Translations under genes and position numbers: made by a program | Origin: Ascarosepion bandense | Lineage: Eukaryota; Mollusca; Cephalopoda; Sepiida; Sepiidae | DNA: 64,000 bases | Assembly: GCA_037127315.1 (NCBI GenBank) | Contig: JBBBDQ010001935.1 | Coordinates: forward strand, 2,028,501-2,092,500 | Direction of reading: 5' to 3' | Notes under the pieces: generated by a model | What the model was told of the DNA's origin: nothing | The model's database searches: none | The model's input: only the letters and a program-made list of their open reading frames with translations | Part shown: in pieces, positions 26,901 to 40,500 of the stretch | How the letters are laid out: each line of letters starts with the position of its first letter | Position numbering within the stretch: the first letter of the stretch is position 1

Positions 26901-28496
26901 CAAGCTTTTGTAGAAGATGAAAAGGAAACTTATACTTACCTCAGCTGTCTCTTCCTGATGTTGTCTGGGACACATAATGAGAAAGGAGGCCTTAGAGAAT
27001 CTAATACTCATAGAATGGATAGAGGGGAAGAGAAATAGGGGAAAGCAGCGTGTGATATACTTGATGGGCTTGAGGAAGTGGATGTCAGAATGGGGTTTGG
27101 GAGAGATATGAGAAGTGTTAAAAACGATAAAGACATAGGGCAAGTGGTAGTCCATAATCACCTACGTCCTGAAAGGCCATGGCACATAAAGAAGGAGAAT
27201 ACTGGAAATTCCATGGACAGAGTGACAAGGCAGCTATGAAGTCTTAAAGAAAATGCTAACGAAAAGTTTTATACTCAAAATCAGGAAGAGATGGCTGGGA
27301 TTTTTTGGACACATAATGGGAAAGAGAGCTTGGAAAACTTGACCCCCATAGTGACATATTGAGGGTAAGAGAGATGGGGGGGGAAGGCAGCAAACTACTT
27401 TTATCTGACAAAAACGGATAATTTGTAATGTGATCGATTCAGACTTGGTAGCTAGAATACACTCACTTTCTCACTGATGCAGTGTGGCTTCCCTGTGTCT
27501 CTTCTACAAATACTTTTACAGCTTCTGCTCCGATGAACTTAGCTCACTGGCACCCCCCATACATGAATTTGCTTGAGCCACAAGATTAGCAACTAGGTCC
27601 CACCCTTTTACTATGAAACCAATAAATTGTAAATGCAAATTCTACTCTGGCAGCTTCTTTTCTCGCACTTCCCGCCTGTGGAATTCCCTTCCACTTACTT
27701 GCTTTCCTGACAGCTATAATCTTCAAAAATTCAAATATCCTCACTCTCATGCTTTTTTTCTCCGTCCACCCCATTCTCCTCAGTATTCTCTTCCTTCTCA
27801 TACTCTTCCTGACACCCCCTATAACCTGTCACTCTCTCATAACATTCCTCCTATGTAACCCCCCTTCACAACAGTGGCTGTAAAATGCCTTGTTTGGGGG
27901 CCACACTATTATAAAAAAAAAAAAGCTTGCATTAATAAATGGTGGAATGGGGCCTTAGCAACAATAGAAAAACTGGTTAGAAATACATGAGATAGAAAAT
28001 TGTGGAGAGCTGTGATCGCCTATGCCCTGAAGGGAAGTGGCACATAGGAGAAGGGTTACATAAAATGTGTAATACCTCGAATATTTTTAATTGAAAAAAC
28101 AAAATAGTTTATTATTCATATTTGTATTGTTTTTATATTTTTTCAGTACACTTTAAATAGCAATTTTAATTAGCCACAAGTGTTTTTCTTTTGACTATTA
28201 TAAAACATATTTACTTTCTTTCTGCAAACTTGTTTATATTTTCTTAAAGCTATGACTTTCATGTGATTTTTAAATATTTTTGTCATCAGAAATAATCTGA
28301 CTACTTTTGTTCATTTTATATTTTGTATTTCTACATAATATGGAAATAATGTTTTAATAATAAGAATGGAATTTCGAGTGGGTGGAAAAGCTAACATTTT
28401 TAGCTTTTGAGCAGGGAATATTTTGGGGAATAGTCACATGACCAAACTTATCCTTTCTTTGGTATTATTTCATATACTAGCTCTTTTGAATAATTG

Positions 28497-28543
<47 letters not shown>

Positions 28544-31500
28544 AAATAAAAAAAAAATGTTTTTACAGACAAGATATATGTCCAGGAAATGGTTACATTT
28601 TAAATAAAGAAAAAAAAGTGCTGAGTGGCAGATTGGCTTCCTTCACAGTGGTAGAAAAAAATGCTAAGTGTTATATTAACTACAAAATTGTGGAGGGCTG
28701 TGGTCAGCTTGGAAATGGTTATATTTGATATGAAGAAAATATGAGAGTGAGAAAGGGGAGTTTTTTTTTCTTGAAAAGAATGAAACATGGTTGAAAAAAC
28801 AAAAACAAAAGGCATATTTGATGTCCCGCAAGGTTCATTTCATGGTGCAGAGGTGTTCGAATTCATAATAGCACATAAAAATGACCATTGCCTATACAGG
28901 AATAACAGATTAATGGTGATGCCAGATAAGAGCAAACGATAAAATAAGTATTTGGTTTATTTTGTTTTATGGCATATTAACACCATAATGGGTTATTTAA
29001 TGCTGACAAGATTTTAGAATAGATTCATATAAATAGATTGTGTTCTTTCTAAGAAATCAGTTTGTAGATCAGGTTTTATTCATGTATTTTTGTAAAGAGG
29101 GGTTTTGTCATGTCAAATGTATTTTCTGGTAATATTTTTTTTTCTTCAAAATTTATTGTTGGAATTTTTACTATAAAAAATCTATTTTTGTACTTTTATA
29201 GTGTTTTAACCCCAGTTTGGAGGTTAACTATTTACCCATACCTGGGACCTTAACAGGTTTTACCATCCTAGGTCAGGGTGGAGGTGGTTCCACTCTCTTC
29301 CAAACCTCCTAATCAGAGGCCTTACTGCTGGATGCAGTTTATAGTCATACCCAAGATGCATAAAATAAGGAAACAGCTATACAAAATCAGTTTTGATATC
29401 AAGGTAGATATGAATTTGAAAGTGGTCCAATACCTGGACGTAGAATTAAATCTGCAAGCTAGTAACATTTCTTTGTGCATGAAATCAAACAACAAGTTAC
29501 AATTAAACAAGTTCCAAAAGGAATTGAATGTAGGCTACCTAAAAATTCTTCAAATAAAGATATTTTCAAAGAAAAAAAAAATGGAAGAATATAAGAGAGC
29601 ATTAATAGAAGAGGGGCACAAAACCAAGCTTGAATTTAAACCCCAAACAATTTAACCTATGAGGAATGCTAAAAGAAACATGGTTTGGTTCACCCCCCCC
29701 CCTCCTTTTCAATTTAGAAGTGTAAACAAATATAATCAAAATGTTTATCAAGTTTGATAAGCCCTTCCCCCCAAAATTTATGAGCTGGCATGGATGCTTT
29801 TATGCCTTCTTGGAAATAGCAGGTGAAACTTTAATCCGCTACATGGCTCACACCCACATGCTTGGTCACTATAGCACACAGGAACCACTATTTTTGGTAA
29901 TACCAGTGTGATGGCTCTTGTCACAAGACACTTATTTGTTGCTGCTCATAATAAATGTGAGTGAGTCTTCAAAGGGGCAAAGTCCATGTTTGCCAAGAGA
30001 ATGAGGCACCACCATATCCTTTAATCACATTGGCTTTGTAATAAGGTATTAAGCAAATGCAGGGTCTATATTCCCTTCCACTTCAATAAATTTGAGGTGT
30101 TATCATCCTCTGCTGATAATGTAATGCCGTCTTTATCAGCCTATGGTTCACCAGAACCAGATAGGTTCTTTCTCTCTCTCCGGTTGTCTGAAATGTTGAA
30201 TACTGTGGCCGATTGATGAATTGGTATCCTCAACACTTAACCTGCTCTACCCCTGTGTTGTGATTAGTTTGATCGCAGACAGTTCAAGATTCATTGTCAG
30301 TATCCTGCCTCAGGCTGGTCTGAACAGTAAAAATGTACAGTAATAAATAAAAAAAAAAAAAGAAATAGCCTGAGAAGAATAACGAATAAAAAAATATCAC
30401 AATTTATTGCAAGTATAATATAAAATAATTTTGTTAGTACTGTTTTGCATGCAAGATTGTCAATATAAATTGTCCCCAAATCGGACACGGCACTTGGTTA
30501 AACTGGTAAGGGTTGGCTGGTGTATATATAAAAGAGTTTGTTTAGTTGATTTTGATAATTTTTTGGTAAGTCTGGCTCAAGGCATATGTTGGAGTTATGT
30601 TTAGACAGTCATGTGTGGTCAAAGTCTCCATCTGTTTTCTCGGCCCAAATTTTGGATCTCTATCTCTCTTTAATTCATTTCGTGCATTCATTTTTATTGG
30701 TTTTGGTTAAGAACCGGTGTAGAGGTATGAGGTGATTGAAGAATTGGCAAAAGATTTCTTATTTTCCAAATCTGGTGGTCTCCCTCTCACTTGGGTAATA
30801 GTTGCAGGCAATGCTCCTTCCACAACTCCTTCCTCTTCTCTCAGTGGGCTGCCTGCACCTGCGACTCCCTGGTGGCTGTAGGCAGGTCCTCCCACCTCCT
30901 CTGTATTGCTTTCTTAAGAAAACTATCATTCACAAGCACTTTTCTTTCTCTTTTCTGGACTGAAATCTTAGTGCATTAGTTGGACCTCTCAGAACCATAT
31001 CATTCAACACTTGCAAATTGTTTTTGCTAATACAAATTTATTAGCTTAAATACTTTTCCCTTTGTATCGAACACCTGATTTTTCGTTGAGTAACTTTTTC
31101 ACCACTTAGGGTCTTTATAGCTTCTTTCATTGGCCAACTGTCAACATCCAAATCAGATATTGTCCCCGAGGAGACATCTGACTTGTTTTCATAAGTTTCA
31201 ATCTCTGAGAACAATACAATTTACCCCTTACTTCTCTGTATATCTAAGTAATAAAATTTATTATTAATTACCAGCAACCAAATAGTGTCACAATAAAGCT
31301 GTAAGCTTTGCCTGTAAATTCTTTTCAAACTCTACTCTTGATTTTTCCATAATATCACTACCTGACTTCCTTTCTAGAACTGTGTTGAGTAATAGGCACA
31401 GTTCTTGCTATGATCTCTAACCTAGATCCCCACAAAGCATGTGGCCATGTTGGTATCCTTGTAATAGTTATTAAGTGTACTCCTGAATTGGTTCATGTTC

Positions 31501-34500
31501 TTTCTAAGCTGTATAATAAATGCCTTGCTGCTTTCTACTTTACTGCCTGCTGGAAGTCATCATCCTGTTCTGGTTTTAAGAATTCTGGTGGGCTGTCTAA
31601 TCCTTCCAACTATTGACCTACAAGCCACCTATTTTTGGAAAACTTCTAAAGGCCCTAATCAATGCTGAATTGGTTCATGTTCTTTCTAAGCTGTATAATA
31701 AAATACTTGCTGCCTTCTACTTTACTGCCTGCTGGAAGTCATCATCCTGTTCTGGTTTTAAGAATTCTGGTGAGCTGTCTAATCCTTCCAACTATTGACC
31801 TACAAGCCACCTATTTTTGGAAAACTTCTAAAGGCCTAATCAATGCTGAATTGGTTCATGTTCTTTCTAAGCTGTATAATAAATGCCTTGCTGCTTTCCT
31901 TTACTGCCTGCTGAAGTATCATCTTCTGGTTTTAAAATTGGTAGACTGTCTAATCCTTCCAACTATTGACCTACAAGCTACTGTTTTTGGAAAACTTCTA
32001 AAGGCCTAATCAATGCTGAATTGGTTCATGTTCTTTCTAAGCTGTATGTGAAATGCCTTGCTGCTTTCTACTTTACTGCCTGCTGGAAGTCATCATCTCA
32101 TTGGTTTTGCAAAATTCTGGTGAGCTGTCTAATCCTTCCAACTATTGACCTACAAGCCACCTATTTTTGGAAAACTTCTAAGGCCCTAGTAATGCTGAAT
32201 TGGTTCATGTTCTTTCCATGTATATTGTCCCCTTTTCTTCTACTTTACTTACTGGAAGTCATCATCTGTTCTGGTTTTAAGAATTCTGGTGAGCTGTCTA
32301 ATCCTTCCAACTATTTGACCTGGCCACTATTTGCAGAAGCTTCTAAAGGCCTAATCAGTGCTGAATTGGTTCATGTTCTTTCTAAGCTGTATAATAAATG
32401 CCTTGCTGCCTTCTACTTTACTGCCTGCTGGAAGTCATCATCTGTTCTGGTTTTAGAATTCGTGAGCTGTCTAATCTTCAACCTATGACCTACAAGGCAC
32501 CTATTTTTGGAAAACTTCTAAAGGCCCTAATCAATGCTGAATTGGTTCATGTTCTTTCTAGCCTGTATAATAAATGCCTTGCTGCCTTCTACTTTACTGC
32601 CTGCTGGAAGTCATCATCTGTTCTGGTTTAAAAATTCTGGTGAGCTGTCTAATCCTTCCAACTATTGACCTACAGCCCACCTATTTTTGGAAAACTTCTA
32701 AAGGCCCTAATCAATGCTGGGTGGTTTCATGTTCTTTCTAAGCTGTATAATAAATACTGCTGCCTTCTACTTTACTGCCTGCTGGAGTCATCATCTGTTC
32801 TGGTTTTAAGAATTCTGGTGGGCTTCTGTCTAATCCTTCCAGCTATTGACCTACAAGCCACCTATTTTTGGAAAACTTCTAAAGGCCTAATCAATGCTAC
32901 AGATTGGTTCTGTTCTTTCTAAGCAACCTCCACCATGACCTTTTGCACCTTCCTACTTTACTGCCTGCTGGAAGTCATCATCTGTTCTGGTTTTAAGAAT
33001 TCTGGTGAGCTGTCTAATCCTTCCAGCTATTGACCTACAAGCCACCTATTTTTGGAAAACTTCTAAAGGCCCTAATCAATGCTGAATTGGTTCATGTTCT
33101 TTCTAGCTGTATAATATATGATACCTTACTGCCTTCTACTACTTTGCCTGCTGGGGGAGTCATCATCTGTTCTGGTTTAAAATTCACAGTGAGGCTGTCT
33201 AATCCTTCCAACTATTGACCTGGTATACTATTTTTGAGAAGCTTCTAAAGGCCTAATCAATGCTGAATTGGTTCATGGCTTTGTTCTTTCAGCTGTATGT
33301 GTCCTTGCTGCCTTCTACTTTACTGCCTGCTGGAAGTCATCATTGTTCTGGTTTAAGAATTCTGGTGAGCTGTCTAATCCTTCCAACCTAATGACCTGAC
33401 CACCTATTTTTGGAAAAACTTCTAAAGTACCTAATCAATGCTGAATTGGTTCATGTTCTTTCTAAGCTGTATAATAAATGCTGCTGCCTTCTACTTTACT
33501 GCCTGCTGGAAATTATGTCTGTTCTGGTTTTAAGAATTCTGGTGAGCTGTCTAATCCTTCCAACTATTGACCTACAATGCCTATTTTTGGAAAACTTCTA
33601 AAGGCCCTAATCAATGCTGAATTGGTTCATGTTCTTTCTAAGCTGTATCATAAATGCCTTGCTGCCTTCTACTTTCACACTGCCTGCTGGAAGTCATCAT
33701 CTGTTCTGGTTTTAAGAATTCTGGTGAGCTGTCTAATCCTTCCAGCTATTGACCTACCCCAAGCCACCTATTTTTGGAAAACTTAAAGGCCTAATCAATG
33801 CTGAATTGGTTCATGTTCTTTCTAAGCTGTATCATAAATGCCTTGCTGCCTTCTACTTTACTGCCTGCTGGAAGTCATCATCTGTTCTGGTTTTAAAATT
33901 CTGGTGAGCTGTCTAATCCTTCCCAACTATTGACCTACAAGCCACCTATTTTTGGAAAACTTCTAAAGGCCTAATCAGTGAATTAGTTCATGTTCTTTCT
34001 AAGCTGTATCATAAATGCCTTGCTGCCTTCTACTTTACTGCCTGCTGGAAGTCATCATCTGTTCTGGTTTTAAGAATTCTGGTGAGCTGTCTAATCCTTC
34101 CAACTATTGACCTACAAGCCCTTTATTTTTTTGGAAAACTTCTAAAGGCCCTAATCAATGCTGAATTGGTTCATGTTCTTTCTAAGCTGTATATATGTAA
34201 ATGCTTTGCCTTCTACTTTACTGCCTGCTGGAAGTCATCATCTGTTCTGGTTTTAAGAATTCTGAGTGAGCTGTCTAATCCTTCAACTATTGACCTACAA
34301 GCCACCTATTTTCCAGAGGAAAGCTACAAAGGCCCTAATCAATGCTGAATTGGTTCATGTTCTTTCTAAGCTGTATCATAAATGCCTTGCTGCCTTCTTT
34401 GCACTGCCTGGAAGTCATCATCTGTTCTGGTTTAAGAATTCTGGTGAGCTGTCTAATCCTTCCAACTATTGACCTACAAGCCACTATTTTTGGAAAACTT

Positions 34501-37500
34501 CTAAAGGCCCTAATCAATGCTGAATTGGTTCATGTTCTTTCTAAGCTGTATCATAAATGCCTTTGCCTTCTACTTTACTGCCTGCTGGAAGTCATCATCT
34601 GTTCTGGTTTTAAGAATTCTGGTGAGCTGTCTAATCCTTCCAACTATTGACCTACAAGCCACCTATTTTGGAAAACTTCTGAGGCTAATCATGTTTCAGA
34701 TTGGTTCATGTTCTTTCTAAGCTGTATAATAAATGCCTTGCTGCCTTCTACTTTGCTGCCTGCTGGAAGTCATCATCTGTTCTGGTTTTGCAAGAGGCTA
34801 CAGTGAGCTGTCTAATCCTTCCAACTATTGACCTACAAACCTTTTACCTATTTTTGGAAAACTTCTAGAGCCCTAATCAATGCTGAATTGGTTCATGTTC
34901 TTGCTCAGCTGTGTGTAAATGCACTTGCTGCCTTCTACTTTACTGCCTGCTGGAAGTCATCTGTTCTGGTTTTAAGAATTCTGGTGAGCTGTCTAATCCT
35001 TCCAACTATTGACCTACAAGCCACCTATTTTTGGAAAACTTCTAAAGGCCTAATCCAATGCTGAATTGGTTCATGTTCTTTCTAAGCTGTGTATAATAAA
35101 TGCCTTGCTGCCTTCTACTTTGCCTGCTGGAAGTCATCATCTGTTCTGGTTTTAAGAATTCTGGTGAGCTGTCTAGTCTTCAACTATTGACCTACAAGCC
35201 ACCTATTTTTGGAAAACTTCTAAAGGCCCTAATCAATGCTGAATTGGTTCATGTTCTTTCTAAGCTGTATAGTAATGCTCTTGCTGCCTTCTACTTTACT
35301 GCCTGCTGGAAGTCATCATCTGTTCTGGTTTTAAAATTCTGGTGAGCTGTCTAATCCTTCCAACTATTGACCTACAAGCCACCTATTTTGGAAAAGCTTC
35401 TAAAGGCCTAATCCAATGCTGAGTGGGTTCATGTTCTTTCTAAAACATAATAAATGCCCTTTTTCTTCTGCTACTGCCTGCTGAAGTCATCATCTGTTCT
35501 GGTTTAAGAATTCCTGGTGAGCTGTCTAATCCTTCCTTTCTTGACCTACAAGCCTATTTTTGGAAAACTTCTAAAGGCCCTAATCAATACTTTGAATTGG
35601 TTCATGTTCTTTCTAAGCTGTATAATAAATGCCTTGCTGCCTTCTGCTTTGCTGCCTGCTGGAAGTCATCATCTGTTCTGGTTTGAAATTCTGGTGAGCT
35701 GTCTAATCCTTCCCTTCATGACCTACAAGCCTGCCTATTTTTGGAAAACTTCTAAAGGCCCCTAATCAATGCTGAATTGGTTCATGTTCTTTCTAAGCTG
35801 TATAATAAATGCCTTGCTGCCTTCTACTTTACTGCCTGCTGAAGTCATCATCTGTTCTGGTTTTAAGAATTCTGGTGAGCTGTCTAATCCTTCCAACTAT
35901 TGACCTACAAGCCACCTATTTTTGGAAAACTTCTAAAAGGCCCTAATCAATGCTGGGTGGTTATTGTATTTGCATTTTTCTAAGCTGTATAATAAATGCC
36001 TTGCTGCCTTCTACTTTACTGCCTGCTGGAAGTCATCATCTGTTCTGGTTTTAAGAATTCTGGTGAGCTGTCTAATCTAACTTCCAACTATTGACCTGAA
36101 GCTGCCTATTTTTGGGAAAGCTTCTAAAGGCCTAATCAATGCTGAATTGGTTCATGTTCTTTCTAAGCTGTATAATAAATGCCTTGCTGCCTTCTGCTTT
36201 ACTGCCTGCTGGAAGTCATCATCTCATTCTGGTTTTAAGAATTCTGGTGAGCTGTCTAATCCTTCCAACTATTGACCTACAAGCCACCTATTTTTGGAAA
36301 ACTTCTAAAGGCCCTAATCAATGCTGAATTGGTTCTGTTTCTTTCTAAGCTGTATAGCCAGTATACCTTGCTGCCTTCTACTTTACTGCCTGCTGGAAGT
36401 CATCATCTGTTCTGGTTTTAAATTCTGGGTAGGCTGTCTAATCCTTCCAACTATTGACCTACAAGCCACCTATTTTTGGAAAGCTTCTAAAGGCCCACAA
36501 TCAATGCTGAATTGGTTCATGTTCTTTCTAAGCTGTATAATAAATGCCTTGCTGCCTTCTACTTTACTGCCTTAGTCATCATCTGTTCTGGTTTAAGAAT
36601 TCTGGTGAGCTGTCTAATCCTTCCAACTATTGACCTACAAGCCACCTATTTTTGGAAAACTTCTAAAGGCCTAATCAATGCTGAATTGGTTCATGTTCTT
36701 TCTAAGCTGTATAATAAATGCCTTTGCACTGCCTTCTACTTTACTGCCTGCTGGAAGTCATCATCTGTTCTGGTTTTAAGAATTCTGGTGAGCTGTCTAA
36801 TCCTTAGCTATTGACCTACAAGCCACCTATTTTTGGCGCTATAAAGGCCCTAATCAATGCTGAATTGGTTCATGTTCTTTCTAAGCTGTATAATAAATGC
36901 TTTGCTGCTTTCTACTTTTACTGCCTGCTGGAGGTCATCATCTGTTCTGGTTTTAAAATTCTGGTGAGCTGTCTAATCCTTCCAACTGTCCAGCCTACAA
37001 GCCACCTGTTTTTGAAACTTCTAAAGACCTAATCAATTGCTGAATTGGTTCATGTTCTTTCGACTGTATGTGTGTGCTGCCTTCTACTTGCACTGCCTGC
37101 TGTGGAAGTCATCATCTGTTCTGGTTTTAAGAATTCTGGTGAGCTGTCTAATCCTTCCAACTATTGACCTACAAAGCCACTATTTTGAAACTTCAAGGCC
37201 CTAGTAATGCTGAATTGGTTCATGTTCTTCTTATAATATTGCCTTGCTGCTTTCTCACTTTACTGTCTTTGATGTGTCTGTTACGGATTTTTAAGAATTC
37301 TGACAAGGCTGTCTAGTCTTCCAACTAATGACCTGACCCTGTTTTTGAAGCTTTTAAAGGTACCTAATCAATGTTGAATTGGTTCTTATTCTTTCCTAAA
37401 CTGTATAATAAGTATACTGCCTTCTACTTTACTGCCACCTTTGGAAGTCATCATCTCATTGGTTTTAAGAATTCTGGTTGAGCCATCCAAATGTTATTTT

Positions 37501-40500
37501 CTGTAACTGACCTACAAAGCCACTATTTTTGGAAAACTTCTAGAGCCTAATCAATGCTGAATTGGTTCATGTTCTTTCTAAAGCTGTATAATAAATACTT
37601 GCTATTTCTACTTTACTGCCTGCTGGAGGTGTCATGTTCTCTGGTTTTAAGAATTCTGGTCGACACAGTAATCCTTCCATTATTGACCTACAAGCCACCT
37701 ATTTTTGGAGAGCTTCTAAGGCCCTAATCAATGCTGAATTGGTTCATGTTCTTTCTAAGCTGTTATAATAAATGCCTTGCTGCCTTCTACTTTACTGCCT
37801 GCTGGAAGTCATCATCTATTTCTGGTTTTAAAAATTACAGATGGAGCTGTCTAGTACTTCAACTATTGACCTACAAGCCACCTATTTTTGAAAGCTTCTA
37901 AAGGCCCTAATCAATGCTGAATTGGTTCATGTTCTTTCTAAGCTGTATAATAAATGCCTTGCTGGCACCTGCACCTGCTGCCTGCTGGAAGTCATCATCT
38001 GTTCTGGTTTTAAAATTCTGGTGACATCTCTCAATCCTTCCAACTATTGACCTACAAGCCACCTATTTTGGAAAACTTCTAAAGGCCCTAATCAATACTG
38101 AATTGGTTCATGTTCTTTCTAGAAAACTGTATAATAAATGCTTTTTCATACCTACTTTACTGCCTGCTGGAAGTCATCATCTGTTCTGGTTTTAAAATTC
38201 TGTTGAGCTGTCTAAGTATTTTGACTGTGTGACTAAGCCACCTATTTTTGGAAAACTTCTAAAGGCCTAATCAATGCTGAATTGGTTCATGTTCTTTCTA
38301 AGCTGTGTCATAAATACCTTGCTGCCTTCTACTTTGCACTGCCTGTGGAAGTCATCATCTGTTCTGGTTTTAAGAATTCTGGTGAGCTGTCTAATCCTTC
38401 CAACTATTGACCTACAAGCCACCTATTTTTGGAAAACTTCTAAAGGCCCTAATCCAATGCCAGGTGGTTCATGTTCCTTTCTAAGCTGTATCATAAATGC
38501 CTTGCTGCCTTCTACTTTACACTGCCTGCTGGAAGTCATCATCTGTTCTGGTTTAAAGAATTCTGGTGAGCTGTCTAATCCTTCCAACTATTGACCTACA
38601 AGCCACCTATTTTTGGAAAACTTCTAAAGGCCTAATCAATGCTGAATTGGTTCATATTCTTTCATTGCATGGCCTTTTCTCAGGCAAGCAATATGGTTTT
38701 CATTTCCCTAGGACGATTGCTGATGTATTGATGATAATTGTGGAAAGTTTTTCTCATGCTCTTAATGAAAATGTTGAAGCCTGGTCTTTAGCAGTGGACA
38801 TCTTGAAAGCCTTTGACAGGGTTTGGCATTACAGGTCTTCTTCACAAGCAGAAAAATGGTGTCTCTAGACACATTTTTGAGCTGATCCAGTCTTTCCTAT
38901 CAAATCGTGAAATGAAAGTTATCCAACAGCTACTCAACCAGATCCTTTTTTACTGACACAAGTGTCCCCCATAACTCTATCCTTGGTCCTACATTGTTTT
39001 TAATTTTCATTCATGATCTTCCTGCTAGCATCAGCTCTCAACATTGCATCTATGCTAATAACACAATCATTTACTCCAGCCTTGATAGTAAGGCTGTTCA
39101 GTTTGACAAGGTTTAAATGGCGGCTGATGTCCAAAGCAACCTCAAGGCCATTGTTACTAGTCAATTTTAGCACCTCCAAAACTAAACTTTTCATTAATCA
39201 TCTCTGATGCTGATCTTTAAGAAAGTAACAAATTGTGCTGCCTTGTGCTAAAGTTCTCAGCTGACATGAAGTGGAAAGACTATATTCTCTATATTGTGCA
39301 AGACAATTTCTTTATCCAGTATGTTAATATCTAATAAGTCTACCATTTGTCCATGCCTAGAATATTAATGCCACATATAGTATGGTGTCCCCTGCTATTT
39401 ATCTTCAGCTCTTTGATAAGATCCAAAGAAGACTCGGTAATAATATTAGTCCTGATCTGGCGGCTCAGCTTTAATTACTTAGTCACCACTGTGAGGTTAC
39501 CTTTCACTGCTTTTTTTAATTTTTTTTTATAAATAATTTCATGGTAATAGTTTGGATGAGCTCTTCACTATGGTACCTAGACTTTATGAAAAAGTGCTGT
39601 ACTAAATGTAGCCGTAAGTTCTATGTTAAAAGTTTCTTTTCTCACCCTTCTCACTTGTGAAACTCTTTCGCAGCTCCAGCCAGCTTTAATCTGCAAAAAA
39701 CTTAAATGCAATATTAATTGCTGTCTACTGTCCTCCTAATTACTCTTTTCTCTTTCAGCTCATTATTAACATATCACTCAATAAATCCCGACATATAGAT
39801 GGCGCCACTGATAAAAAAATCCATATAATTTTTATGAAGTACTGACCATCAAATAGCATGTGACAAAATTTGGGCCCAATTGGATTATCAGTTTACAAAT
39901 TACAGTTATTTAAGTGAAGCTACTGTTGCAAATTTTTAAAACAATGGATGTGTGTTGTGGTGCAGTGGATATCAGCTCAGAATGACAAATTGGGGTGCCA
40001 AGTTCAAATTCCAGTTGAATTCCTTGCATTCACTTATGCACAAATACCCTTGGGAAAGGTATTAATCCATCTCTTCCCTCCAGTTATTGGTTACATAATA
40101 GGACAGACTGGGTTCTATAGCCTTGGCTGACAACCAGTCTACCACAGAAAGTAATGGCAACCTACTGTGGGATAATCTTCTGCCCAGTCAGTCATGTTTC
40201 GGAAGAGACATGATTGCCTAAAGCGTGTATCACATATGGCACTTGACTGATTTTGGAATGCACAAGATATTTTGTTTATCGATTACCTTGAAAAATATTA
40301 TAGCGAATATTACATAGCATTATTGGTGCGTTTGAAGAAAGAAATTGCCAAAAAACCGCCACAAATGAAGAAGAAATAAGTGATCTTTCACCAAGACAAC
40401 ACACTCTGTCACAAGTTGGTTGCAACAATGACAAAACTACATGAACTGCACTACAGATTGCTTCCACATTCTCCAGATCTGGCCCCCAGAGACTACTGGC

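Noticed and set aside
25547..27161. Long minus-strand open frames (93, 105, 75 and 102 residues)
   Set aside because: Mirror frames of the + strand RTE-like LINE relic.
30707..30895. GC-richer 62-residue minus-strand open frame (and its + strand mirror at 30791)
   Set aside because: No recognisable domain, no splice or start context, and the opposite strand is equally open. Unproven.
31483..38641. Regular repeats that might be read as a CRISPR-like array
   Set aside because: Units are ~181 bp without spacer/repeat alternation, and the genome is eukaryotic.
31613..38868. Dozens of open frames with near-identical leucine-rich proteins, resembling a multigene family
   Set aside because: They are the shifting frames of the 181-bp tandem repeat. 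All derive from one RT segment with a shared stop, and none has independent gene signals.
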